Shown: piece after piece, positions 1 to 7,898 of the stretch
Position numbering within the stretch: position 1 is the first letter of the stretch
How the letters are laid out: each line of letters starts with the position of its first letter
DNA from: Gammaproteobacteria bacterium
GTDB lineage: Bacteria > Pseudomonadota > Gammaproteobacteria > UBA4575
DNA: 64,000 nt
Direction of reading: 5' to 3'
Assembly (NCBI GenBank): GCA_028279275.1
Contig: JANQOB010000018.1
Span: 372,001-436,000 of the forward strand
Position numbers and translations under genes: made by a program
The notes under the pieces: model-generated
Databases searched by the model: none
Told to the model about the DNA's origin: nothing
The model's input: only the letters and a program-made list of their open reading frames with translations

Positions 1-837
1 TACCGCTAGTCCCAGCAGACCAAATATGATCGAAGGCACGGCCGCCAAATTGTTGATATTTACCTCGATAAGGTCGGTCCAGCGATTTTTTGGAGCAAAT
101 TCTTCCAAATAAACGGCTGCAGCAACACCCAGCGGAAATGAAATGATTAATGTTATGAGTAGTGTCAAAGCAGAGCCCACTAAGGCTCCAAGTATGCCCG
201 CACTCTCGGGTTCGCGTGAATCACTGGCGGTGAAAAATGTGCGGTTAAAACGGTTTTCCATTTTACCGTCTTGTATGAGACGGTTTACCCAGCTGACTTG
301 TGATTCGGAAAGTCGTCCAGTGCCAAAGGCTTCATTGTCTTTTAACAATAGATAAGTATCGACTTCATCATCCACAGGTAACCACACTTGTTCCTGAGTG
401 CCAATCAAATCGGGGTTTTCCAGGATTCTGTTTCGTAGTAGGAAATCTGCCCCAGAGCTGACTATCTTATTAAGTTTTCTTAGTTCGGAACGTTCGGTGA
501 CTTCAGGAAATAGTTCACGTAAAGAACTTTTAATGAGAGCCGAATAGTTTGCACGTGAGAGAGTATCCACATCTCGGCCCCCTTCCGGATCAACCACTGT
601 TTCATCGTATGTGATAGGTAACTGAACCTGAGTATATGTGAAAGCAGGAAGGCCCTTGCTTACGATACTTACCAGTAATATCAACAGGAAGGCTATGGCA
701 AGCATAATCGAAACGATTCCATAAATGCGGAAACGTTTTTCTGCAGCATAACGTTTGCCTAAGCTGTCGGTAACTATATCAAAGGCTCGTTTACTCGATG
801 GCATGCTTGTAGTGCCTGAGTGATTGGATTCGCTCAT
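1..837 (-). CDS. pstA: Phosphate ABC transporter permease PstA (3' end outside window)
   Basis: This is the 5' 279 codons of a leftward gene that runs off the window edge. Its ATG at 837 overlaps the pstC stop as ATGA, so the two are translationally coupled. The protein starts with a short cytoplasmic tail, then a membrane segment at about residues 38-60. A soluble region of some 140 residues follows, probably periplasmic, and then a second membrane segment leading into the permease core (LAAVPSIIFGLLGLAV near the edge, typical of PstA). Enteric PstA lacks so large a region between the first two membrane segments, so this is the enlarged PstA type that goes with the enlarged PstC upstream. 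With PstC it forms the inner-membrane channel of the high-affinity phosphate importer. PstB is expected just outside the window. Confidence 0.9.
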   Translation of the reverse strand, partial: MSESNHSGTTSMPSSKRAFDIVTDSLGKRYAAEKRFRIYGIVSIMLAIAFLLILLVSIVSKGLPAFTYTQVQLPITYDETVVDPEGGRDVDTLSRANYSALIKSSLRELFPEVTERSELRKLNKIVSSGADFLLRNRILENPDLIGTQEQVWLPVDDEVDTYLLLKDNEAFGTGRLSESQVSWVNRLIQDGKMENRFNRTFFTASDSREPESAGILGALVGSALTLLITLIISFPLGVAAAVYLEEFAPKNRWTDLIEVNINNLAAVPSIIFGLLGLAV

Positions 838-2222
838 TCGTATTGCTCCCGGTATTTACGCACGATGTGCAAGGCGATGACATTTAAGCTTAGTGTGACC
901 ACAAACAACATTAACCCCAAGGCAAATGCAGCTAGTGTTTTCGCACTGTCGAATTCTTGGTCACCTACTAACAAGGTAACAATTTGCACGGTTACTGTAG
1001 TGACGGAATCCAGGGGGTTAGCCGTTAAATTCGCTGCTAGACCTGCGGCCATGACCACAATCATGGTTTCACCGATCGCTCTCGAAACTGCAAGCAGAAT
1101 ACCGCCAACGATACCAGGCAATGCAGCCCTCAAAATCACTCGTTTTACAGTCTCAGAATGTGTTGCGCCCAATCCATAAGAGCCGTCGCGCATCGATTGT
1201 GGTACTGCATTGATTACATCATCGGAAAGAGAAGAGATAAATGGAATAATCATAATACCCATGACAAGTCCCGCAGCGAGCGCACTTTCAGAAGATACAC
1301 TTAGCCCTATCAAGCCACCACTATCACGTATAAATGGAGCGACGGTCAAAGCCGCAAAAAAACCATACACAACCGTTGGGACACCAGCCAATACTTCTAG
1401 CATCGGTTTGACCACCGATCGAAATTTGCGACTGGCATATTCGGAGAGATAAATAGCAGACATTAAACCAATCGGCACTGCAATGAGCATGGCAATAAAT
1501 GAAATTAACAAGGTACCCGTGAATAAAGGAACAGCACCAAATGCGCTGGAAGATCCAACCTGATCCGCACGTATTGCAGTTTGTGGACTCCACTTGGTTC
1601 CAAATAAAAATTCAGTTAACGGAACGGTTTGAAAAAAACGTACGGCCTCAAATAAAACGGATAATACAATTCCTATCGTAGTAAGTATGGCGATTGTTGA
1701 ACTGGAAATAAGTAAAAACTTAAGGACAATTTCAACATGATTTCTAGCCCTTAAATTTGGTGAAACTCTACTCCATGCATACAAGCCGCCCAGTATCGAA
1801 ATCGCAAGAATTACAACGGTCAGCGCCATATTGCTGATTTGCTGTAAGCGTTTGTAATGATCTATGGCGGGTTTGAGTATAGGATCAGGTTCGCCAAAAG
1901 TTTGCCCGGCTAATTCGTTGTGTAAACGGTTAATAACTAGGTTTCGTTCTGACTCCGGTAAGTTTTGAACTTCGGCAGGCAAATCCTCACTTACAATGTG
2001 AGTGATAATACTTGTTTCTAAAACAAGCCATAGCGATAAGATTAATAGTGCTGGGATAGCACACCATAATGCAGTTAGTGTGCCATAGTATCCGGGTAAA
2101 GAATGTAGAGAAGATTTTTTCTTTTCAGTTACTGTTGCAAGACTAAGCGAGCGTTTACGCCCAAAGGAGTAACTTGCTATCGTCAAGATTGCTAATGTAA
2201 TTAAAAGTACTGAAATAGACAT
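834..2222 (-). CDS. pstC: Phosphate ABC transporter permease PstC, long form
   Basis: Inner-membrane permease of the Pst phosphate importer, 462 residues. The C-terminal half is the conserved permease core (GTLLISFIAMLIAVPIGLMS, then VLAGVPTVVYGFFAALTVAP and the EAA-loop segment GLGATHSETVKRVILRAALP). The N-terminal half has extra membrane segments around residues 5-20, 45-70 and 130-150 and a polar loop between about residues 72 and 125. Enteric PstC is roughly 320 residues, so about 140 are additional. The stop overlaps the pstA start by 4 bp. The gene follows pstS after a 72-bp gap containing a strong hairpin, which probably lowers its expression relative to pstS. Confidence 0.92.
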   Translation of the reverse strand: MSISVLLITLAILTIASYSFGRKRSLSLATVTEKKKSSLHSLPGYYGTLTALWCAIPALLILSLWLVLETSIITHIVSEDLPAEVQNLPESERNLVINRLHNELAGQTFGEPDPILKPAIDHYKRLQQISNMALTVVILAISILGGLYAWSRVSPNLRARNHVEIVLKFLLISSSTIAILTTIGIVLSVLFEAVRFFQTVPLTEFLFGTKWSPQTAIRADQVGSSSAFGAVPLFTGTLLISFIAMLIAVPIGLMSAIYLSEYASRKFRSVVKPMLEVLAGVPTVVYGFFAALTVAPFIRDSGGLIGLSVSSESALAAGLVMGIMIIPFISSLSDDVINAVPQSMRDGSYGLGATHSETVKRVILRAALPGIVGGILLAVSRAIGETMIVVMAAGLAANLTANPLDSVTTVTVQIVTLLVGDQEFDSAKTLAAFALGLMLFVVTLSLNVIALHIVRKYREQYE

Positions 2223-2252
2223 GAAAGTTTGAAAATTGACATTTTAGAAAAA

Positions 2253-2277
2253 AACGGCCGACATATAGTCGGCCGTT
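2253..2277 (-). terminator. Hairpin with U-tract between pstS and pstC
   Basis: A perfect 10-bp stem (AACGGCCGAC / GTCGGCCGTT) with a 5-nt loop is followed, on the minus strand, by a run of T (2254 down to 2248). It sits 18 bp after the pstS stop and 30 bp before the pstC start. This has the form of an intrinsic terminator or attenuator. Partial read-through would give much more PstS than permease, as expected for a binding-protein-dependent importer. Confidence 0.85.
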
Positions 2278-2294
2278 TGTTGTATGTTATGTAG

Positions 2295-3359
2295 CTATTG
2301 TGATGCCAGCTTTAATGCATCAAGGTTGTTGACACTACTTGCCATACCTGAGCGCTCATTATCTGGTAAAGGAATCAAACCTTTTTCTGATAGATAGCCA
2401 TCTGGCCCCCATGCCTTTTCGCTGGTAAATTCAGCTAAAAATTCCTTCATGCCAGGGATTACACCGATGTGTGCTTTTTTAGCATAGAAGTAAAGTGCGC
2501 GAGAAACAGGATAGTCTCCAGATGCAATTGCATCAAAAGTAGGATTAACGCCGCCTACTTTTGAACCTTGCACGATATCGCTGTTTTGATCTAAGAAACT
2601 ATAACCAAATATTCCTAGAGCCTTAGGATTAGCCTCAAGCTTTTGTACGATTAGGTTGTCATTTTCACCGGCTTCAATGTATGCACCGTCTTCACGAATA
2701 GTGTGACATTGAGTTTTGTACGCACTTTTGTCTGATTTTTTAAGCGCCTTAATCCAGTCAAATTTCTTACAACCACCTTCCATTGCTAGCTCGACAAAAG
2801 CATCTCGAGTTCCAGAGGTTGGTGGAGGACCAAGTACTTCAATTTTGTCAGCAGGGAGAGCAGAGTTGACATCCTTCCAGGTCTTGTGCGGATTTGGGAT
2901 AGTTCCCTCACTTCCATCTGGATTAGGAATGTCTTTCGCAAGTGCTAAGTAGATGTCCTTAAGTGTAAGGTCAAGCAGATCTGCTTTCTTAGAATTTGCG
3001 ATAACGATTCCATCATAACCAATTTTGACTTCTACAATTTCTTTAACACCGTTGTCCAAACATTGTTGATATTCTGAATCTTTGATGCGGCGTGACGCAT
3101 TCGTCATATCAGGCGTATCAACGCCAACACCTTTACAAAAAAGCTTCATGCCACCACCAGTGCCGGTAGATTCAACTTTAGGAGTTTTAAATTTGGTGGA
3201 TTTACCAAATTGCTCTGCTACTGTTGTGGAAAATGGATACACAGTCGATGAGCCAACGATACTAATATTATCTCGTGAAGCTGCGAATGCTTGTGTAGAG
3301 ATACCCACTATAGATGCAGATACCAATCCTACTAAAGCGAAAATTGCTTTATTGTTCAT
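2295..3359 (-). CDS. pstS: Periplasmic phosphate-binding protein PstS
   Basis: Secreted phosphate receptor of the Pst system, 354 residues. The N-terminus is a Sec signal peptide (about residues 1-26, ending AFA|AS). The mature protein opens with ISIVGSSTVYPFSTTVAEQF, the conserved first phosphate-binding strand-loop of PstS. It also carries the family's TGTGGGMKLFCKGVG loop and GTRDAFVELAM. Several Cys pairs (FCKG, QQCLDNG, GGCKKF, QCHTI) suggest periplasmic disulfides. The start is supported by CCTCC (read as GGAGG) just upstream on the minus strand. It is first in the pstS-pstC-pstA order, and Pho-box-like repeats upstream suggest PhoB control. Confidence 0.95.
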   Translation of the reverse strand: MNNKAIFALVGLVSASIVGISTQAFAASRDNISIVGSSTVYPFSTTVAEQFGKSTKFKTPKVESTGTGGGMKLFCKGVGVDTPDMTNASRRIKDSEYQQCLDNGVKEIVEVKIGYDGIVIANSKKADLLDLTLKDIYLALAKDIPNPDGSEGTIPNPHKTWKDVNSALPADKIEVLGPPPTSGTRDAFVELAMEGGCKKFDWIKALKKSDKSAYKTQCHTIREDGAYIEAGENDNLIVQKLEANPKALGIFGYSFLDQNSDIVQGSKVGGVNPTFDAIASGDYPVSRALYFYAKKAHIGVIPGMKEFLAEFTSEKAWGPDGYLSEKGLIPLPDNERSGMASSVNNLDALKLASQ

Positions 3360-3594
3360 ATACCCTCCTGGGATTTGTTAAGAGTAAGCTAATAAGAATT
3401 ATTAATTAATAATTTATGAGCTAATAACTTATAAATATTGTTTTACGTAATAACTCACAGTCTTCACTGTATCGGTGTATTGTTACAAAATTATTGTAAT
3501 TGGCCTGAGAAATATAGGATCAATATGGACCAGCTACATTAAAGTTCATGACTCATGCAAGCTTGGGGCTTACCGTTTGGTTTATAACCGTACT

Positions 3595-3616
3595 ATGTTA
3601 CAGATTTATTACAAAT
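3595..3616 (-). promoter_or_regulatory. Pho-box-like PhoB site facing pstS
   Basis: Read on the minus strand this is TTTGTAATAAATCTGTAACA. Two TGTAA half-sites start 11 bp apart, separated by an AT-rich spacer, which is the layout of the PhoB box (CTGTCAT-AAAT-CTGTCA). It lies about 236 bp upstream of pstS and points towards it. The match is by eye, with A in place of C at one position in each half. Confidence 0.6.
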
Positions 3617-3632
3617 TAGGGGTGTTTTGCCG

Positions 3633-3652
3633 TTTGTAACTTGTTTGTAATT
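3633..3652 (+). promoter_or_regulatory. Pho-box-like PhoB site facing phoU
   Basis: TTTGTAACTTGTTTGTAATT is two TTTGTAA half-sites exactly 11 bp apart on the plus strand, oriented towards phoU. Together with the minus-strand box 17 bp away it suggests that PhoB controls both divergent units. It is about 237 bp before the phoU ATG. Confidence 0.55.
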
Positions 3653-3888
3653 GATGAGTTATATTATTGGGGGTAATTATTTTGATATGAATTGTGCCTT
3701 TATTGCTTTGTACACTCGATAACAAGGTAATGGCCGGAATTGCCAAAGTTTTCTATACTGATCAAAATAGCAGCTTGGTTGTAGCCGTTAACTAAAGGAC
3801 ATATTGATAAGCAAATGTAGAGAACAGCTCAAAATCAATTACTTATAGTTAAATACATCTAATTTTTACACACACTACAGAGGCAAAA

Positions 3889-4614
3889 ATGGCATTCCAA
3901 GAACTGGGTCAACATATCTCACATCAGTACGATGATGATTTAGAGTCATTGCGAAGCAGGGTATTGAATATGGGGGGTCTAGTCGAAAAACAAGTCGAAG
4001 ACGCTCTTATTGCCTTGACGAAATCTGACAGTAGTTTGGCAGATGAAGTGGCTACTAGTGATTATAAAATCAACTCAATGGAGGTCGCTATTGACGTTGA
4101 ATGCACACAACTCATCGCTTTGCGCCAACCCGCTGCCAGCGACTTACGTCTAGTGATGGCTATAATCAAAACCATCACGGATCTGGAAAGAATTGGTGAT
4201 GAGGCTGAAAAAATTGGTCGACATGCTGTAAAACTCGCTACCGTAGAACGCACTCCTACCTATTTTTTAGAAGTTAAGCATATGGGAGAGCGGGTGAGAG
4301 CAATGCTGCATGATAGCCTGGATACTTTTGCACGCATGGATACTGAAAAAGCAATAAAGATTGCTCGAAGTGACCGAGAAATTAACGACGAATACGATGG
4401 GCTCGTGCGCCAACTAATCACACACATGATGGAAGATCCACGTTCGATCAAGCGTGCATTGAGGGTGATGTGGTGCGCACGTTCCTTAGAACGTATCGGC
4501 GACCATGCCAAAAATATATGTGAATACGTAATATATACTGTTGCCGGTAAAGATATTCGTCATACCAGCTTTGAACAAGTGAAAAATGAATTGAACGAAT
4601 CGAATTCAAATTAA
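3889..4614 (+). CDS. phoU: Phosphate signalling protein PhoU
   Basis: Cytoplasmic negative regulator linking the Pst transporter to the PhoR-PhoB two-component system. It has 241 residues, the usual PhoU length. The two three-helix repeats are visible: an N-terminal one around residues 18-105 with ALRQPAASDLRLVMAIIKTI and DLERIGDEAEKI, and a C-terminal one around 115-220 with RALRVMWCARSLERIGDHAKNI. These E/D-x-x-x-D stretches are the metal-binding signatures of PhoU. phoU is usually the last gene of the pst operon. Here it is transcribed away from pstS from the shared regulatory region, so it is probably induced in parallel by its own promoter. Confidence 0.95.
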   Translation: MAFQELGQHISHQYDDDLESLRSRVLNMGGLVEKQVEDALIALTKSDSSLADEVATSDYKINSMEVAIDVECTQLIALRQPAASDLRLVMAIIKTITDLERIGDEAEKIGRHAVKLATVERTPTYFLEVKHMGERVRAMLHDSLDTFARMDTEKAIKIARSDREINDEYDGLVRQLITHMMEDPRSIKRALRVMWCARSLERIGDHAKNICEYVIYTVAGKDIRHTSFEQVKNELNESNSN

Positions 4615-4913
4615 TACGAGTTAGAGCCTTATAAATCCATTCAAATCAACACCTTACCTGTTCAAATATTGATAAATTTTATTAATTTACAATACCAAAC
4701 ACGCCTCCGCTTGCTATAATCGTGAGTTGTTTACTCATTCTTGAATGAGTTTTCATACTAATAATAATTACCATAATAAAAATATAGATACTTTATATTC
4801 AGTCAGTAGAGTGCCTACACTAAATTAGCGTCACTGCTTGGAAGAGCATGCTAAATTGACACACTAAAAATATAAAAATCAAAAAATATAATACTTATAG
4901 GAGTGAGTTCGAG
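4615..4913. other. AT-rich intergenic region with one inverted repeat
   Basis: No gene is visible in these 299 bp. ACTCATT / AATGAGT at 4733-4750, followed by TTTT, could be a weak intrinsic terminator for phoU, although it sits about 120 bp after the stop. TATAAT-like hexamers are frequent, but I cannot assign a promoter with confidence. The segment just before 4914 carries an AGGAG ribosome binding site. Confidence 0.4.
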
Positions 4914-5312
4914 ATGTATAAATTAATACTACTATTATTAGTTGCTGCCTTAATGTTTGGTTGCAGCAAAGATGATGCTGAACATGCCGGTGAAGAGGCC
5001 GGTGAAGCCAAAGAACATGCGGGTGAAGAAGCTAAAGAGCACGCAGGTGAAGAGGCAAAAGAACATGCGGGTGAAGAAGCGGATTCTGCAGGTGGCCCTA
5101 AGCTTGAGCCACTACCAGATTGGGATTCTCTTCCTCCTATCGAAGAGGAAATGGCCGCTGAAGATGGCGAAACCATGATGGAGAAAGCTGAAGAGGTTGT
5201 AGAAAAAGCCAAAGAACATGCCGGTGATGCCGCTGAAAAAGCCAAAGAGCATGCGGGAGATGCGGCTGAAAAAGCCAAAGAACATGCCGGTGAAGCAGCT
5301 TCAGACGGCTGA
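4914..5312 (+). CDS. Lipoprotein with LEA-like EHAG repeats
   Basis: A 132-residue predicted lipoprotein: hydrophobic signal peptide (residues 3-16) with a lipobox ending FGC at Cys17. The rest is almost entirely Ala/Glu/Lys/His/Gly. Residues 33-56 are three perfect octamers, KEHAGEEA. Residues 97-129 are three 11-mers, EKAKEHAGDAA (the last with GEA). An acidic Pro-containing linker lies between them. The 11-mer closely resembles the group 3 LEA motif TAQAAKEKAGE, found in desiccation-protective amphipathic helices, and a disordered or helical envelope protein is inferred. The AGGAG ribosome binding site supports this ATG. The antisense frame is also open, but only because of the repeats. 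Exact function unknown. Confidence 0.8.
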   Translation: MYKLILLLLVAALMFGCSKDDAEHAGEEAGEAKEHAGEEAKEHAGEEAKEHAGEEADSAGGPKLEPLPDWDSLPPIEEEMAAEDGETMMEKAEEVVEKAKEHAGDAAEKAKEHAGDAAEKAKEHAGEAASDG

Positions 5313-5361
5313 TAAAACTATAAAAATAGCTTAAACAAAAACAATAATTTAAGGAGAAGCT

Positions 5362-5610
5362 ATGGGTGTTCTGACTTGGATAGTCTTGGGCGGCGTTGTG
5401 GGTGCGATAGCAAAGTTGATTATGCCTGGTAAAGATCCTGGCGGAATCATTGTGACTATTTTGCTTGGAATTGCTGGTGCCTTTGTCGGCGGTTATATCA
5501 GCACCTTATTAGGGTTTGGAACGGTAACAGGCTTCAACTTAATAAGCCTTGTAATTGCTGTTGCTGGCTCATTGATATTACTATTGCTTTATCGAATGAT
5601 AAAAAAATAA
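5362..5610 (+). CDS. GlsB/YeaQ/YmgE family small membrane protein
   Basis: An 82-residue protein of the family annotated as transglycosylase-associated (GlsB/YeaQ/YmgE). It has three hydrophobic, Gly-rich helices (about residues 5-20, 27-50 and 56-78) with the hallmark GGVVGAIAKLIMPGKDPGG and LLGIAGAFVGGYIS motifs. Members are often induced by envelope or general stress; the biochemical role is not established. It lies 49 bp after the LEA-like lipoprotein with its own AAGGAG ribosome binding site and is followed by a clear terminator, so the two may be co-transcribed as a stress pair (inference). Confidence 0.88.
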   Translation: MGVLTWIVLGGVVGAIAKLIMPGKDPGGIIVTILLGIAGAFVGGYISTLLGFGTVTGFNLISLVIAVAGSLILLLLYRMIKK

Positions 5611-5641
5611 TAAATATCAGCCCATCAAATTTTTAAAATGT

Positions 5642-5669
5642 AACGCCTAGAGTAAATCTAGGCGTTTTT
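5642..5669 (+). terminator. Intrinsic terminator after the GlsB-like gene
   Basis: A 10-bp perfect stem (AACGCCTAGA / TCTAGGCGTT) with a GTAAA loop is followed by T-rich sequence. It lies 32 bp after the stop and between convergent genes. Confidence 0.85.
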
Positions 5670-5718
5670 GTTTCTGCAATAGCTTTTTATACTAATCCTG
5701 TAAATCAATAAAAAGCAC

Positions 5719-6903
5719 TTAACCTGCTTTTTCCGGAAGAATGTTTAAGTTTTCTATGTATTGCGGTGATACGCCGACTTTTTCAGCCGCCATATTTCGT
5801 ATTGCGACCATATCATAACCGGGAAATTGCTCAGTAAGCATGTTAATCGCTTCTTGGCATTGTTCAGGTATAGATAACTTAGCCCCAGGTTTTTTACTTG
5901 AACTTGAAGCTAGTTTCATAATGATGGTATTTGAACCAGGTTCTTGTTTTTCATGTTCACGTTTTTTTATGATTTTATGAACTTTAACGCCAGATGCATT
6001 TGGGTCTTTAAATACTTCTTCACGTGCTTTAATGATTGAATCATCAATATTTTCTATAAAACCTGGGCTTACCATAATTGATGACCGATTTGGATCATCC
6101 AGCAACTCTTCACTAAATGTATTTTCACTAGAATCTGCTTGACTATCAATTTGTTTGTTTGAGCTTTTTTTACCTTTTTTAATTAGAGGTAGTTTGGTTT
6201 TAACTTTCGATAAAACACTTGCAGCCTTTTTCTTGGATAAATTTTTAAGTTCATTCTTTTTGGCTAGCGCTGCTAGTTTTCTTTTTTTATCTTGCTCTAC
6301 TTCCTCAGCCCATGTGTCTACTTTCTTTTTATTAGCTGTAATCGGTTTTTTCGCTGATTTGGCAGGTTTCTTTTGTGGCTGCTTAGATGGAGCTTGTTTT
6401 TCTTGAATTTGTGGTTCTTTATTTAGTTTTTCACTTTTTTCTATTATCGACGTGAGAATTTTTTCACGTGTGTCATCATGAGTATCTATTCCTGAGCGTT
6501 TAATTTTTTGTATTGTTGAATCCATAGGTTGTAAACCATGCAATTCAACTTTTGCAAGCCACATATTATTCACCATATGCATGGCCATGACTGCAGCCTT
6601 TTTTGCATCATTATTATCTATAGACTCTCTTAGGCTTTTTTCGAGCAACAATGCAGATAATAAATATTTACGCCGATCCGAGGTTTTTGATTGTCTTAAC
6701 TCGTCTTTTATAAGGGCAGGATCAATATAGTCAGTAACGATTGGAAGTTCAGCTTTTATCCATTCCTGAGCATTATCTAATGTAGCATTACATTCACGAA
6801 AAAAGTCATTTTTAAAACGTCGAAACTTGTCTACACGCTTACTAGTTGATAACGATTCCAAAGAAGCGCTGAATAAGTCGTCGTTATGGTTAGCTGTAGG
6901 CAC
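5719..6903 (-). CDS. Unrecognised protein, larger of a paralogous pair
   Basis: I do not recognise this 394-residue protein. It has no signal peptide or membrane segment. The N-terminal part (about 20-145) is predicted helical, with EWIKAELPIVTDYIDPALI and DAKKAAVMAMHMVNNMWLAK. A long Lys/Ser/Ala-rich, low-complexity linker (about 160-330) looks disordered. The C-terminal ~45 residues (EAINMLTEQFPGYDMVAIRN, then MAAEKVGVSPQYIENLNIL) form a compact module. The same three-part layout and matching motifs occur in the gene 19 bp upstream, so the two are diverged duplicates in one operon. The basic linker could bind nucleic acid or polyanions, but nothing proves this. Confidence 0.75.
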   Translation of the reverse strand: MPTANHNDDLFSASLESLSTSKRVDKFRRFKNDFFRECNATLDNAQEWIKAELPIVTDYIDPALIKDELRQSKTSDRRKYLLSALLLEKSLRESIDNNDAKKAAVMAMHMVNNMWLAKVELHGLQPMDSTIQKIKRSGIDTHDDTREKILTSIIEKSEKLNKEPQIQEKQAPSKQPQKKPAKSAKKPITANKKKVDTWAEEVEQDKKRKLAALAKKNELKNLSKKKAASVLSKVKTKLPLIKKGKKSSNKQIDSQADSSENTFSEELLDDPNRSSIMVSPGFIENIDDSIIKAREEVFKDPNASGVKVHKIIKKREHEKQEPGSNTIIMKLASSSSKKPGAKLSIPEQCQEAINMLTEQFPGYDMVAIRNMAAEKVGVSPQYIENLNILPEKAG

Positions 6904-6922
6904 TTTCAGTTACTTTAAATAA

Positions 6923-7516
6923 TTATTGAGGAGTGATTTCAAGATCATCGAGTTCTTGTTTGGCAACATTCAGACGCGTGGCAGCTAATAATCGCAACGC
7001 GTTCACATTACAGTGTGGGTATTTTTCCTTTAAGTCATTTATAGTTTTTTGATAGTGTTTTAGTTTTTGATCAGCGGATTTTTTATCAGATGTGTTTTTT
7101 GGTTTTACATCAGCGTTTTTATCATCCTTTTTACTTTTTTTATGTATACCGCTGTCATTAGTATCTCTAAGTATTGAGCTGTGCCAAACAGCCTCAAATA
7201 ATTTCATGCTAGCAAGTGCAGCTGTCGAAGCGTCTTGATTTTCTATGGATTTATTAACCGCATCTAATTCAACCACCATTTGTAACGCACAACCTTCGTT
7301 AGTATTCAGGCCATATTTCGTTGTTAATGCTTTTGCTTCTGATACTGCTATAGGAAGCTTAGCTTTTTCCAAAGTTGTATGAGACCAAATCTTAATGTTT
7401 TCGATGGAGTGGTCTAAATCATTTTCGTAAGGATGTTCATCGCTATTGAAGCTTAGTTCATTAACATCAATTTCCGGTAGAAACTCACGTATTTTAGTTA
7501 TTAGGGTTTGTTGCAT
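6923..7516 (-). CDS. Unrecognised protein, smaller of a paralogous pair
   Basis: 197 residues and, as far as I can tell, of unknown family. It aligns with the downstream 394-residue protein at both ends. IWSHTTLEKAKLPIAVSEAK corresponds to EWIKAELPIVTDYIDPALIK. NQDASTAALASMKLFEAVWH corresponds to NNDAKKAAVMAMHMVNNMWL. The tail KTINDLKEKYPHCNVNALRL followed by LAATRLNVAKQELDDLEI corresponds to the tail of its partner. The middle is a short Lys/Asp/Ser-rich linker (about 125-155) instead of the ~170-residue linker of the partner. It is first in the two-gene leftward operon. No signal peptide or membrane segment is seen, so it is probably cytosolic. Confidence 0.72.
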   Translation of the reverse strand: MQQTLITKIREFLPEIDVNELSFNSDEHPYENDLDHSIENIKIWSHTTLEKAKLPIAVSEAKALTTKYGLNTNEGCALQMVVELDAVNKSIENQDASTAALASMKLFEAVWHSSILRDTNDSGIHKKSKKDDKNADVKPKNTSDKKSADQKLKHYQKTINDLKEKYPHCNVNALRLLAATRLNVAKQELDDLEITPQ

Positions 7517-7898
7517 GTTTAAATGATTAAATATAAGTTCAAATTGCGTATCATTATTTTTCTAAGCGATACTTACCTATTAGGGCGTTCTGACCAAAGA
7601 AATATCGCCCTTAGCGCAAAAAACTTCTTTAATTTAAATTCCTTAGAGCATTTTGACTTCATTTGCAGACATGTTAAACCATCCAAAAAAGGCAGTAGAT
7701 GCATGGCAGATAAAGGCCGATATATGGGTTAATGAGTGGCTAATATTAACGACCAGCTGCGGGATAATAATCTACATACCTATGAACCTCGAAAATGACT
7801 TAATGTCTTATTGATTAGGGTCAACTTAACATTAAAGAAAAGGTTTTCTAATTAAGAGTAAATCCACTCGTAAGAGTTGTTTGCAAAAGGAGGCGATA
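7517..7898. other. Divergent intergenic region, no gene assigned
   Basis: 382 bp between the leftward paralog pair and the rightward OmpA-like lipoprotein. A 69-codon frame at 7523-7732 has no recognisable protein character and no ribosome binding site, so I leave it out. TAGGGCG / CGCCCTTA around 7581-7613 is a weak long-loop inverted repeat. Promoters for both directions should lie here, but none stands out. Confidence 0.4.

Larger units (their letters stand above)
3360..3888. promoter_or_regulatory. Divergent regulatory region between pstS and phoU
   Basis: These 529 bp without a gene separate the divergent pstS and phoU. The region is very AT-rich. It contains the two Pho-box-like direct repeats listed separately, and a weaker candidate around 3480-3502 (TTGTAAC half-site on the minus strand with a poor partner). 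I see no convincing open reading frame here. The length leaves room for two independent promoters. Confidence 0.6.

Noticed and set aside
4895-5278. 127-codon open frame antisense to the LEA-like lipoprotein
   Set aside because: It is rich in Ser/Ala/Cys repeats created by the repeats on the plus strand, and the plus-strand gene has a signal peptide and ribosome binding site.
7523-7732. 69-codon frame between the paralog pair and the OmpA-like gene
   Set aside because: No ribosome binding site, no recognisable protein character and it overlaps the likely divergent promoter region.
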